A DNA stretch of 64,000 bases from Actinomadura sp. WMMA1423. GTDB taxonomy: Bacteria > Actinomycetota > Actinomycetes > Streptosporangiales > Streptosporangiaceae. This document shows positions 32,908-40,805 of the stretch, piece after piece. The stretch lies in contig NZ_CP041244.1 of NCBI RefSeq assembly GCF_006547145.1, positions 2,666,001 through 2,730,000 of the forward strand, given 5' to 3'. The position numbers and the translations under genes were made by a program. How positions within the stretch are numbered: the first letter of the stretch is position 1; each line of letters begins with the position of its first letter. The notes under the pieces are model-generated. The model made no database searches, was not told the DNA's origin, and worked only from the letters and a program-made list of their open reading frames with translations.

Positions 32908-32949
32908 GGCGGCGCACGCCGCGAAGGGCGCGCACCGCCGCCGCACCGA

Positions 32950-34053
32950 TCAGACGATCCTGTGGACCCAGCCGTACGGGTCGGGGCGGGTGCCGTACTG
33001 GATGCCGACCAGCTCCTGGCGCAGCCGCATCGAGACCTCTCCGGGCTCGCCGTCGCCGATCGTCCACTCCCGGTCGCGGCCCTTGACCCGGCCGACCGGG
33101 CTGATGATCGCGGCGGTGCCGCAGCCGAACACCTCGGTGATCTCGCCGGACCGGCAGCCCTCCTCCCACTCGTCGATGCTGATCTTGCCCTCCTCGGTGG
33201 GGATGCCGAGGTCGGGCGCCAGCTTGAGCATCGAGTCGCGGGTGACGCCGGCGAGCAGGGTCCCGGTGAGCGCGGGGGTGAGCAGCCTCGCCCGAGCGCC
33301 GGAGCCGTAGACGAACATGAGGTTCATCGAGCCGACCTCCTCGACCCAGCGGTGCTCCACCGCGTCGAGCCAGACGACCTGGTCGCAGCCCTGCGCGACG
33401 GCCTCGGCCTGACCGGCGAAGGACGCGGCGTAGTTGCCGCCGAACTTGGCCTCCCCGGTGCCGCCGGGCGCCGCGCGGGTGTAGTCCTGCGAGAGCCACA
33501 CCGAGACCGGCTTGATGCCGCGCGGGTAGTAGAGGCCGGACGGGGACGCGATGACCATGAAGAGGAACTCGTTCGCCGGGCTGTTGACGCCGAGCGCGCG
33601 GGTGGTGGCGAACATGAAGGGGCGCAGGTAGAGGCTGTGGCCCTCGGTGCCCGGCACCCACTCCTTGTCGGTGCCGACGAGCAGCTCGACCGCGTCCACG
33701 AACAGCTGCTCGGGGATCTCCGGCATCGCCATCCGCCTGGCGGACCGGTTCATCCGCGCCGCGTTCATGTGCGGCCGGAAGGTGACGACTGAGCCGTCCG
33801 GCTGCTTGTAGGCCTTGAGACCCTCGAAGAGCTCCTGGGCGTAGTGGAAGACCTGCGAGGCCGGATCCATCGGGATGGGCCCGTAGGGTTCGAGCTTCGC
33901 CTCGTGCCAGCCGCGCTCGGCCGAGTAGCGGATCGTGACCATGTGGTCGGTGAAGTACCGGCCGAAGCCGGGATCGGCCAGGATCCGCGCCCGTTCGTCG
34001 GCGCTCGCGGGCCGCTCGGTGCGGGTGATCTCGAATTCCAGGGTCTCGCTCAT
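32950..34053 (-). CDS. ilvE: Branched-chain amino acid aminotransferase
   Basis: 367 residues, fold-type IV PLP enzyme. Substrate and cofactor segments: GLKAYKQPDGSVVTFRPHMN, catalytic Lys in AKFGGNYAASFAGQAEA, and VEEVGSMNLMFVYGSG with the PLP-binding Glu; late TEVFGCGTAAIISPVG. It makes Leu, Ile and Val from their 2-oxo acids in the cytoplasm. ATG 34053 has GAGAGGA upstream. It lies between cimA and leuB but has a terminator upstream after leuB, so it is probably transcribed on its own. Confidence 0.95.
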   Translation of the reverse strand: MSETLEFEITRTERPASADERARILADPGFGRYFTDHMVTIRYSAERGWHEAKLEPYGPIPMDPASQVFHYAQELFEGLKAYKQPDGSVVTFRPHMNAARMNRSARRMAMPEIPEQLFVDAVELLVGTDKEWVPGTEGHSLYLRPFMFATTRALGVNSPANEFLFMVIASPSGLYYPRGIKPVSVWLSQDYTRAAPGGTGEAKFGGNYAASFAGQAEAVAQGCDQVVWLDAVEHRWVEEVGSMNLMFVYGSGARARLLTPALTGTLLAGVTRDSMLKLAPDLGIPTEEGKISIDEWEEGCRSGEITEVFGCGTAAIISPVGRVKGRDREWTIGDGEPGEVSMRLRQELVGIQYGTRPDPYGWVHRIV

Positions 34054-34175
34054 CGCGGTTCGTCCTCTCGCGGATCGCCCAGGCGGCCCCATCGCCGCAT
34101 CGGCTTCCTAGTCCCCATTGTCCTACTTCGTCTAGACCTGCTCCTCCATGCGGCGCCACCCGGGCTGGACATGCG

Positions 34176-34208
34176 AAAAACCGGGCGCGCCGCGAGGGCA
34201 CGCCCGGT
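34176..34208 (-). terminator. Intrinsic terminator after leuB
   Basis: A 12-bp stem (34197-34208 with 34180-34191, one G-U pair) and 5-nt loop, followed on the minus strand by five T residues. It lies 22 nt past the leuB stop. Confidence 0.85.
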
Positions 34209-34229
34209 CCGGCCGGAGGCGGCGTGCCC

Positions 34230-35279
34230 CTAGCCGGATACTCGCTTGGCGATCGCGTCGCCGATCTGGGACGTGGACCGGGCGCCCAGCGCGGCGCGCT
34301 CGGCCAGGTCGTCCGAGACGGCCTGCTCGACGCGGCGGGCGGCGTCGCCCTCGCCGACGTGGTCGAGCAGCATGGCGACCGACAGGATCGTGGCGGTCGG
34401 GTCGGCCTTGCCCTGACCGGCGATGTCGGGGGCGCTGCCGTGCACCGGCTCGAACATCGACGGCGCGGTGCGGTCGGGGTTGACGTTCCCGGACGCCGCG
34501 AGCCCGATGCCGCCCGCGATCGCGGCGCCGATGTCGGTGATGATGTCGCCGAACAGGTTGTCGGTGACGACGACGTCGAACCGCCGCGGCTGGCTCACGA
34601 AGAACATCGTGGCGGCGTCGACATGGCAGTAGTCGGTGCTGACCTGCGGGTACTCCTCGGCGACCCGCTTCAGGGTCCGCTGGTAGAGGTCTCCGGCGAA
34701 GGTGAGCACGTTGTCCTTGTGGACGAGCGTGAGCTTCTTCCGCGGCCGCGACGCCGCGACCTCGAACGCGTAGCGGACGACCCGCTCGACGCCGTAGGCC
34801 GTGTTGACGCTCTCCTGCGTGGCGACCTCGTGCGGGGTGCCCTTGCGCAGGACTCCCCCGACGCCCGCGTACGGCCCCTCGGTGCCCTCCCGCACGACGA
34901 CCATGTCGATGTCGTCCGGGGTGGCGCCGGCCAGCGGCGTGGCGACGCCCGGGAACAGCTTCACCGGGCGCAGGTTGACGTAGTGGTCGAGCTCGAACCG
35001 GGTCCGCAGCAGCAGCCCGCGCTCCAGCGTCCCGCTGGGCACGCTCGGGTCGCCGACGGCGCCGAGCAGGATGACCTCCTGCTCGCGCAGCTCGGCCAGG
35101 ACCGAGTCGGGCAGCGCCTCCCCCGTGCGGTGCCAGCGGGCGGCGCCCAGGTCGTAGGAGGTCTGCTCGAAAGTGAGGTCGCCGGACACCGCGTCGAGGA
35201 CCTTCAGCCCCTCGGCGACCACCTCGGGGCCGATCCCGTCACCCGGGATGACGGCCAGACGAATGCTGCGCGAAGCCAT
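34230..35279 (-). CDS. leuB: 3-isopropylmalate dehydrogenase
   Basis: 349 residues. Metal-dependent beta-decarboxylating dehydrogenase: [31 protein letters not shown] (substrate Arg residues), [12 protein letters not shown], and the NAD site [20 protein letters not shown] then [19 protein letters not shown]. It oxidises 3-isopropylmalate to the leucine 2-oxo acid. Half of the GTCTCACAT motif found at the ilvB and cimA leaders lies 40-55 nt upstream. It is followed by an intrinsic terminator. Confidence 0.95.
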   Translation of the reverse strand: MASRSIRLAVIPGDGIGPEVVAEGLKVLDAVSGDLTFEQTSYDLGAARWHRTGEALPDSVLAELREQEVILLGAVGDPSVPSGTLERGLLLRTRFELDHYVNLRPVKLFPGVATPLAGATPDDIDMVVVREGTEGPYAGVGGVLRKGTPHEVATQESVNTAYGVERVVRYAFEVAASRPRKKLTLVHKDNVLTFAGDLYQRTLKRVAEEYPQVSTDYCHVDAATMFFVSQPRRFDVVVTDNLFGDIITDIGAAIAGGIGLAASGNVNPDRTAPSMFEPVHGSAPDIAGQGKADPTATILSVAMLLDHVGEGDAARRVEQAVSDDLAERAALGARSTSQIGDAIAKRVSG

Positions 35280-35299
35280 GCGCGCACTCTACTGCAAAC

Positions 35300-35336
35300 G
35301 TCTCAGTGCTTGGGCTCTCGTCTCACATCTCGGGCA
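35300..35336. promoter_or_regulatory. Degenerate BCAA-regulon sites upstream of leuB
   Basis: GTCTCAGTGCTTGGGCT (35300-35316) and GTCTCACATCTCGGGCA (35320-35336) share the left half of the ilvB/cimA palindrome. The second overlaps the stop codon of the convergently placed upstream gene's frame (35323-35325). Weaker than the other sites. Confidence 0.4.
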
Positions 35337-36015
35337 ATCCTCGCGCGAGCCCACAATCCCCGCACAAGCCGCCCCCGGGGACGCGGTAGTACAGGCAGCA
35401 GTTGTTCCGGACGTACCCGCGCGGGCCGAAGGACCCCATCCCGGCGAGCGGCTCACGCGCGAGCAGCCCTCGCACGATCTCGGCCCGTCCGGGATCGGGC
35501 GGCCCGACGTTCAGGCTCCCGGCCAGGGCGGACGCCGCGTTGCCCCAGACCAGGCCGTCCGCGAGCTTGACGAAGCCGAGCATCGCGTCCCGCAACGGCC
35601 GGAGCACCCCGTCCACGACCATGGGGTGGAGGATCTCGACGGCCTCGCCCGCGTCCTCCACACGCCACCCCTGGACCTCGGCGAGCCCGACCGTGATCGG
35701 CTCGCCGGGCGCCCACCGCCACCGCGACCCCGACAGATCAGGAACGACCCCGAGGGCCGCCGCCGCCACGACCGGCGACCAGACCCGCGCCGCAAGCCCC
35801 TGGAAGAGCAGCGAGGCGGCCACCCGCGCCTCACCCGTCCCGAGCCGTCCGGCATAGTCCCGGACGGCCTCCCGCAACCGCCCCGCGCCACCGGGGAACG
35901 AGCTCCAAGCGGGACCGTCCGGCACGCCCTCGGTGACGAGCTCGAAGAACGGCCCGAGCTCCGCGACGCGCCGCAGGGCGCCCCGCACCTCACCGCCTCC
36001 GGCCTCGTCCGCCAC
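35323..36015 (-). CDS. FhuF-like (2Fe-2S)-binding protein
   Basis: 230 residues. The C-terminus, RNNCCLYYRVPGGG then LCGDCGL, gives the CC-x10-CxxC motif of FhuF-type siderophore reductases, which hold an unusual 2Fe-2S cluster. The rest (AASLLFQGLAARVWSPVVAA, LRDAMLGFVKLADGLVWGNA) matches the family's helical part. It probably reduces ferric siderophores in the cytoplasm; no siderophore genes are nearby. Its stop lies 43 nt upstream of leuB. Confidence 0.82.
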   Translation of the reverse strand: MADEAGGGEVRGALRRVAELGPFFELVTEGVPDGPAWSSFPGGAGRLREAVRDYAGRLGTGEARVAASLLFQGLAARVWSPVVAAAALGVVPDLSGSRWRWAPGEPITVGLAEVQGWRVEDAGEAVEILHPMVVDGVLRPLRDAMLGFVKLADGLVWGNAASALAGSLNVGPPDPGRAEIVRGLLAREPLAGMGSFGPRGYVRNNCCLYYRVPGGGLCGDCGLARGLPEM

Positions 36016-36046
36016 TCCCCCAGTCTCGCATCGCCGTCCCGCCTCC

Positions 36047-36988
36047 TCACCGACCGGCGGGTCGGCCGTCGCCGGCGGTCCGGCGGGCCCCGCGCACCAG
36101 GGCGCCGATGTCGCCGACGCGGTCGAAGTGCTGAAGCTTGTCGGGGTTGACGATGGAGTGGATCGTCTGGACCCGGCCGTCGGCGATCTCCAGCCCCATC
36201 ACCCCGACCAGCCGGTCCCGGCGGTCGAACGCCAGGGCGCCCGGCCCGCCGTTGACCCCGGTGACCTGGAAGCGCAGGCCGCCGGCACGGGCCAGCACGG
36301 GCGCCACCGCCGCCAGGACGTGCGCCACGCGCCGCCGCCCGTTGAGCGGCCGTCCCAGCGCGGGCACCTTGCCGCCCCCGTCGCCGTGCAGCGCCACGTC
36401 CTGCGCCAGAAGCTCCTCCAGGGCGCGGAGGTCTCCCTGCTCGACGGCGGCGAAGAACCGCTGGGCCAGCCGTCGTTGCTGCCGCCGAGAGGCGTGGTAG
36501 CGCGGCCGCTGTTCCTGGACGTGGCGGCGAGCCCGCGCCACGAGGTGGCGCGTGCTGTCCACGTCGGTGCCAATGATCTCGGCGACCTCGCCATAGGGGT
36601 ACTGGAACACCTCCCGCAGCAGGAACGCGGCCCTCTGCTGCGGTGTCAGGCTCTCCAGCAGCACCAGGAAGGCCAGCGACAGAGAGTCGGCGGTCTCCGC
36701 CTGCTCGGCCGGGGACGGATCGCCGGCCAGCGGCTCCGGCAGCCATTCGCCGACGTACTGCTCCCGGCGTGCCCGCGCGGAGCGCAACTGGTCGATGGCC
36801 AGCCGGGTGACCACTGTGGCGATGTACGCCCGCGGCGACAGGATCCGCTCGTCGCCCTGCATGGTCTGGTGCAGCCGCAGGAACGCCTCCTGCACCACGT
36901 CCTCGGCTTCGCCGACGCTGCCGAGCATCCGGTACGCGATGGCGAACGCCCGCGGTCGCAGCTCGTCGTACAGGTCGGTGGTGGACAA
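36047..36988 (-). CDS. ECF41-family RNA polymerase sigma factor
   Basis: 313 residues. Sigma region 2 (LRPRAFAIAYRMLGSVGEAE then DVVQEAFLRLH) and region 4 (TPQQRAAFLLREVFQYPYGE then VAEIIG) are followed by a SnoaL-like domain (about 170-313). The two ECF41 hallmarks are present: WLPEP (82-86) in the linker and NPDKL (281-285) in the C-terminal domain. In this family the C-terminal domain takes the place of an anti-sigma factor. Its partner gene in the genome is usually a carboxymuconolactone decarboxylase, oxidoreductase or epimerase; here the epimerase-like gene 6 nt upstream fits exactly. Confidence 0.92.
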   Translation of the reverse strand: MSTTDLYDELRPRAFAIAYRMLGSVGEAEDVVQEAFLRLHQTMQGDERILSPRAYIATVVTRLAIDQLRSARARREQYVGEWLPEPLAGDPSPAEQAETADSLSLAFLVLLESLTPQQRAAFLLREVFQYPYGEVAEIIGTDVDSTRHLVARARRHVQEQRPRYHASRRQQRRLAQRFFAAVEQGDLRALEELLAQDVALHGDGGGKVPALGRPLNGRRRVAHVLAAVAPVLARAGGLRFQVTGVNGGPGALAFDRRDRLVGVMGLEIADGRVQTIHSIVNPDKLQHFDRVGDIGALVRGARRTAGDGRPAGR

Positions 36989-36994
36989 GCCGCC

Positions 36995-37939
36995 CTACCT
37001 CAGCCCGTCGGCGAAACCCGTACGCCACGTGGGGTACCGCGGCGTCCAGCCCAGTTCGCGCTTGATCTTCTCGCTGGAGACCCCGCGGGCCCGCGTCATC
37101 AGCTCCACCGGCCCCTTGCCGGCCAGCAGGCGCACGGGCCAGGCGGGAACGCGGCGCGGCGGCGCGGCGCCGAGCGCGCGGGCCAGTTCCGGCAGCCAGT
37201 CGCGCACCGGCGCCGGATCGTCGTCGGCGACATGGTAGATCCCGGGCTTGCCGCGTTCGATGGCCGCGACCGTGGCGGACGCGGCATCGGTGATGTGCAC
37301 CAGCGACCACACCCCTCCGCCGCCGCCGACGATCGGGAACCTCCGCTTGCCGATCTGCTCGGTCATCACGGCGTCCGGCGCGGCGCTGATGCCGGTCCCG
37401 GGGCCGTAGAAGCCACCGTAGCGGAGCGCGATCCCGTCGCCCCAGGTGATGCCGGTCACCGCCTCCTCCAGGTGACGCAGCGCGGCCACCGACCTCGCGA
37501 CGTCCGCGGGAGGGTTCGGCTCGATCCGGCCTTTCTCGTCGGCGACCGGTCCGCCGGTGCGCTCCATCCACCCGGCGTTGCTCTGCGCCACGAACCTGCC
37601 GACGCCGGCGGCCCGCGCGGCCGCCAGCAGGTTGTCGGTGCCTTCGGTGCGCAGCCGGTCGGTGGCGGCCACCATCCGCTTGACATGCCGGAAGTTCATC
37701 GGACCGCTCAGCGCGGTCAGCTGATGGACGATCACATCGGGCTCGGCCCTGGCCACCGCGTCGGCCACCGATTCGGGGTCGAGCGCGTCGACGACCACCG
37801 GTTCGGCGCCCAGCGCTCGAAGGGCGTCGGTCTTGGCGGCCGAGCGGGTCGTACCGACCACCTCATGGCCGCGCGCCACCAGCTGGGGCACGAGATGCCC
37901 CCCGATCGCCCCCGACGCCCCGGCGATAAAGATCTTCAT
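36995..37939 (-). CDS. NAD(P)-dependent epimerase/dehydratase (ECF41 partner)
   Basis: 314 residues. Extended-SDR/atypical fold: IFIAGASGAIGGHLVPQL (GxxGxxG), VVGTTRS, VVDALDPESV, and RYGGFYGPGTG. The usual YxxxK pair is not clear (no Tyr-x-x-x-Lys at the expected place), as in several atypical SDRs. It immediately precedes the ECF41 sigma gene and is likely its main target. ECF41 factors typically activate the promoter of this partner gene; no clear copy of a consensus promoter was found by eye. The physiological reaction is unknown. Confidence 0.82.
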   Translation of the reverse strand: MKIFIAGASGAIGGHLVPQLVARGHEVVGTTRSAAKTDALRALGAEPVVVDALDPESVADAVARAEPDVIVHQLTALSGPMNFRHVKRMVAATDRLRTEGTDNLLAAARAAGVGRFVAQSNAGWMERTGGPVADEKGRIEPNPPADVARSVAALRHLEEAVTGITWGDGIALRYGGFYGPGTGISAAPDAVMTEQIGKRRFPIVGGGGGVWSLVHITDAASATVAAIERGKPGIYHVADDDPAPVRDWLPELARALGAAPPRRVPAWPVRLLAGKGPVELMTRARGVSSEKIKRELGWTPRYPTWRTGFADGLR

Positions 37940-38204
37940 AACGTCTCCCGTCCACAGCGCTCATCAAGTCGCTCCAGAACAGAAGACGAAACGCCCCCAC
38001 ACCCCATGAACAGCAGTGACCCAGAACACATTGGATCAACTGACCCAAGGAGCACCCAAAAGGGCCGACATCACGCACTATCCACGTTCCGCCCGGCCAA
38101 CGCCCTACACCGAAACCGGGCAGAGCCCCAACAAGCGGGCACACGGCCACGCTCGCCGCTGCCCACTCCCCTGGGGCCCAGCGGCGGCAAGCCACCAACA
38201 CACC
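37940..38204. other. Gene-free stretch before the tandem structured repeat
   Basis: 265 bp upstream of the epimerase with A+C-rich plus-strand bias and no credible reading frame. The promoter of the epimerase/ECF41 pair must lie at its left end. Nothing else was recognised. Confidence 0.5.
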
Positions 38205-38578
38205 GACCTCAGCCCCCGCCGCAACCACGCAGCAACCTCAAACGGTTGCGATCGCGTCCGAAGGCAGGTTCAAGCGAAGCGAGAATCTGATCGCGCAGCG
38301 AGCCGCCAGGCGAGACGAAGCGATGCCAGCGATCGCCCGCAGTGCCCGACGATGGAGGGCCCTCCGGGCCCGAAGGAGGAGGGCACTGCCATAGGCACAG
38401 ACCTCAGCCCGCGCCGCAACCACGCAGCAACCTCAAACGGTTGCGATCGCGTCCGAAGGCAGATTCGAGCGAAGCGAGAATCTGATCGCGCAGCGAGCCG
38501 CCAGGCGAGACGGAGCGATGCCAGCGATCGCCCCAATTTTTCGACGATGGAGGGCCTTCAGGCCCGAAGGAGGAGAAA
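38205..38578. repeat. Tandem 195-bp repeat with conserved helices (candidate structured RNA)
   Basis: Two copies, 38205-38399 and 38400-38578, are nearly identical over their first 130 nt. Each copy holds four helices: GCAACC/GGTTGC (38232-38249); AGGTTC/GAATCT in copy 1 against AGATTC/GAATCT in copy 2, a change that keeps pairing; GATCGC/GCGATC (38289-38334); and a long hairpin with a conserved internal loop and GGGCC/GGCCC core. The outer stem of that hairpin is GCAGTGCCC/GGGCACTGC in copy 1 (38339-38389) but AATTTTTC/GAAAAATT in copy 2 (38535-38582), both perfect. Strand of action unknown. Confidence 0.75.
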
Positions 38579-38580
38579 AA

Positions 38581-38673
38581 TTAATCAGCACGCCTGTCCA
38601 GGGCCGTCTGCAAGGCGCGGGCGGCTTCTTCCTGGGCGTCTTCGGCGGGGGCGCTGTTCTGCGTTTCGTTCAT
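38581..38673 (-). CDS. 30-residue Ala/Glu-rich small protein behind an orphan BCAA leader
   Basis: ATG 38671-38673 has GGAG about 10 nt upstream and the frame ends at TAA 38581-38583. The peptide is acidic, helical and without hydrophobic segments: it starts MNETQNSAPAEDAQEEA and ends LQTALDRRAD. Codon use is G/C-ending as in the genome. It is the only ORF after the leader peptide at 38804-38848. Its stop codon forms part of the outer arm of the second structured repeat. No family recognised; it might be a real small protein or the surviving start of a lost gene. Confidence 0.5.
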   Translation of the reverse strand: MNETQNSAPAEDAQEEAARALQTALDRRAD

Positions 38674-38803
38674 GATGGGTTGCTCCGATCGCTGAGCTGG
38701 TGGCCAGAGGGGCCGCCGGAGAGGCCGTGGTTCGCACGGTCCGGCGTGGTATCGGTCTCATGGCCAGGCAGAGCCTCCGCAGCGGGTGCCGGCCTGCCGA
38801 TGA
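38674..38803 (-). promoter_or_regulatory. Attenuator-like stems between orphan leader and small ORF
   Basis: A perfect 10-bp stem CCGCAGCGGG/CCCGCTGCGG (38777-38786 with 38810-38819) encloses the leader stop. A second nested hairpin (38715-38745: GCCGGA...TCCGGC enclosing CCGTG...CACGG) occupies the attenuator position but has no T-run. The layout matches the ilvB and cimA leaders apart from the weak terminator. Confidence 0.6.
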
Positions 38804-38848
38804 TCAGGCCCCGCTGCGGCAGCGAAGGATTACCACGTAACGCCGCAT
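38804..38848 (-). CDS. Orphan BCAA-type leader peptide (MRRYVVILRCRSGA)
   Basis: A 14-codon ORF with consecutive Val-Val-Ile-Leu codons, stop TGA 38804-38806 inside the loop of a perfect 10-bp stem. The architecture is that of the ilvB leader (50415-50465) and cimA leader (32803-32847). No biosynthetic gene follows on this strand; the next ORF is the 30-codon one at 38581-38673. It lies 196 nt downstream of serA. Confidence 0.7.
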   Translation of the reverse strand: MRRYVVILRCRSGA

Positions 38849-38902
38849 GACTACTGCGAGGTTACCCCCGGTCCGGCGGGTTGTCCCGACCCGTGGCCCA
38901 AA

Positions 38903-38919
38903 ATCTCGGTATATGAGAC
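38903..38919. promoter_or_regulatory. BCAA-regulon palindrome upstream of the orphan leader
   Basis: ATCTCGGTATATGAGAC matches the reverse complement of the ilvB site at 14 of 17 positions and lies 54 nt upstream of the orphan leader start, nearly the same spacing as at ilvB and cimA. It supports regulated expression of the orphan unit. Confidence 0.55.
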
Positions 38920-38921
38920 GG

Positions 38922-38952
38922 GCGGGTGTCCGGCACGTGGCCGGACACCCGC
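38922..38952 (-). terminator. Strong hairpin after serA
   Basis: A perfect 13-bp stem, GCGGGTGTCCGGC with its complement, and a 5-nt loop, 92 nt past the serA stop. No T-run follows, as is common for GC-rich actinomycete terminators. Confidence 0.65.
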
Positions 38953-39043
38953 CTCAAGCTCGGCGTTCGCGGGGTGCTGGGGGCGACCTCAGCTCCCGGA
39001 CACGCCTCACGTCGATCCCGGGGGACGCCCCCGGCCCCCCGCC

Positions 39044-40633
39044 CTAACCCTCCAGGTCGACGCGGCGGCCCATGTCGGCGCCCACCTCGCGGGTGATGGC
39101 GTCGACGAGCTGGGGGGCGATGGCCGAGTCGACGGTGAGCGCGATCAGCGCCTTGCCGCCCTTGGCGTCGCGGCCGACCTGCATGCCCGCGATGTTGACC
39201 TGCTCGTCGCCGAGGAGCTTGCCGACGGCGCCGACGATGCCGGGGCGGTCGACGTAGGAGAAGAACGCCATGTGCTCGGTCGGGACGAGCTCCATGTTGT
39301 AGCCGTTGATCTCGATGATGCGCTCGGCGTGCTTGGGGCCGGTGAGCGTGCCCGAGACCGACACGACGGAGCCGTCGGACATCGTGCCGCGCACCTGCAC
39401 GACGTTGCGCCAGTCGGGGCTGTCCTCGCTGGTGGTGAGGGTGACCTCGACACCGCGGTCGCGGGCCAGCAGCGGCGCGTTGACGAAGGTCACGGCCTCC
39501 TCGATGACGTCGACGAACACGCCCTTGAGCGCGGCCAGCTCCAGCACCTTGACGTCGTGCTCGGCGATCTCGCCGCGGACCACCACGTCGAGCCGGACGG
39601 GGACGCCGCCGGCGAGGGCGGTGAAGATGCGGCCGAGCTTCTCGGCGAGCGGCAGGCCGGGCTTGACGTCCTCGGCGACGGCGCCGCCCTGGACGTTCAC
39701 GGCGTCCGGGACGAACTCGCCGGACAGCGCGAGCTTCACCGAGCGGGCGACCTGGGTGCCCGCCTTCTCCTGCGCCTCGTGGGTGCTGGCGCCGAGGTGC
39801 GGGGTGACGACGACGCTGTCGTGGTGGAACAGCGGGCTCTCGGTGCAGGGCTCGGTGCTGAACACGTCGATGCCGGCGCCGGCGACCCGGCCGTCCTTGA
39901 GCGCGAGGTCGAGGGCCGCCTCGTCGACGATGCCGCCGCGGGCGGCGTTGACGATGCGGACCGACGGCTTGACCCGCTGCAGCTCGCGGTCGCCGATGAG
40001 GCCGAGTGTCTCGGGCGTCTTCGGCAGGTGGACGGTGATGAAGTCGCTCTCGGCGAGCAGCTCGTCGAGGGTGACGAGCTTCACGCCGAGCTGCGCGGCG
40101 CGGGCGGCCTGGACGTAGGGGTCGAACGCGATCACGTTCATGTCGAAGGCGGCGAGGCGCTGGGCGACGAGGACGCCGATGCGGCCGAGGCCGAGCACGC
40201 CGACGGTCTTGCCCTGCAGCTCGACGCCGGTGTACTTCGAGCGCTTCCACTCGCCCTGCTTCAGCGCGGCGTGGCCCTGCGGCACGTTGCGGGCGGTGGC
40301 GAGGAGCAGCGCGATCGCGTGCTCGGCGGCGGTGACGATGTTGGACGTCGGCGCGTTGACGACCATGACGCCGGCCTTGGTGGCGGCCTCCACGTCGACG
40401 TTGTCGAGGCCGACGCCGGCCCGGGCGACGACCCGCAGCTTCTTGGCGTGCTGGAACACCTCGGCGGTGACCTTGGTGGCACTGCGGACGATCATGGCGT
40501 CCACGTCCGCGACGGCGGGCAGCAGCTGGGCTTTGTCGCTGCCGTCGACGTGGCGGACGTCGTAGTCGGCCTCCAGCACGGCGATGCCGGCCGGGGAGAG
40601 TTCTTCTGCGACGAGGACGACGGGCTTGCTCAA
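39044..40633 (-). CDS. serA: D-3-phosphoglycerate dehydrogenase
   Basis: 529 residues, the long form with an intervening (ASB) domain and a C-terminal ACT domain. The NAD site is GKTVGVLGLGRIGVLVAQRL; catalytic residues lie in VNAARGGIVDEAAL (Arg), the Glu of the TEPC area, and VVTPHLGASTHEAQ (His). The ACT domain, RPGIVGAVGKLLGDEQVNIA, suggests serine feedback. It catalyses the first step of serine synthesis. It sits between ilvC and leuB as part of the amino acid region but with its own upstream gap (172 bp) containing a possible TATAGACT box. Confidence 0.95.
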   Translation of the reverse strand: MSKPVVLVAEELSPAGIAVLEADYDVRHVDGSDKAQLLPAVADVDAMIVRSATKVTAEVFQHAKKLRVVARAGVGLDNVDVEAATKAGVMVVNAPTSNIVTAAEHAIALLLATARNVPQGHAALKQGEWKRSKYTGVELQGKTVGVLGLGRIGVLVAQRLAAFDMNVIAFDPYVQAARAAQLGVKLVTLDELLAESDFITVHLPKTPETLGLIGDRELQRVKPSVRIVNAARGGIVDEAALDLALKDGRVAGAGIDVFSTEPCTESPLFHHDSVVVTPHLGASTHEAQEKAGTQVARSVKLALSGEFVPDAVNVQGGAVAEDVKPGLPLAEKLGRIFTALAGGVPVRLDVVVRGEIAEHDVKVLELAALKGVFVDVIEEAVTFVNAPLLARDRGVEVTLTTSEDSPDWRNVVQVRGTMSDGSVVSVSGTLTGPKHAERIIEINGYNMELVPTEHMAFFSYVDRPGIVGAVGKLLGDEQVNIAGMQVGRDAKGGKALIALTVDSAIAPQLVDAITREVGADMGRRVDLEG

Positions 40634-40805
40634 GAGGAAACAGTCCTTCGGAAGTGGATGTTCGTGTGCTGTGTGCAGGTGAAGTCGCGAGTCACCTCGT
40701 CGTGCCCTCGCCCCCGACGGCGAGTCTATAACCCGGGGGAGGGACCGGCTCGCGGCAGGGAAAGACCCACCAGTAACTCCGGTTCGTCCCGCCGCGCCGG
40801 TTTCG

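Noticed and set aside
36995..37939. Consensus ECF41 promoter upstream of the epimerase
   Set aside because: No convincing pair of -35 and -10 boxes could be found by eye in 37940-38050.
38238..38536. Minus-strand frames with repeated LAARSDSRFA-like peptides
   Set aside because: They are translations of the tandem 195-bp element; variation between copies preserves stems rather than protein, so coding is unlikely.
38205..38578. CRISPR array at the tandem repeat
   Set aside because: Only two copies of about 195 bp with no spacer pattern and no cas genes anywhere in the window.
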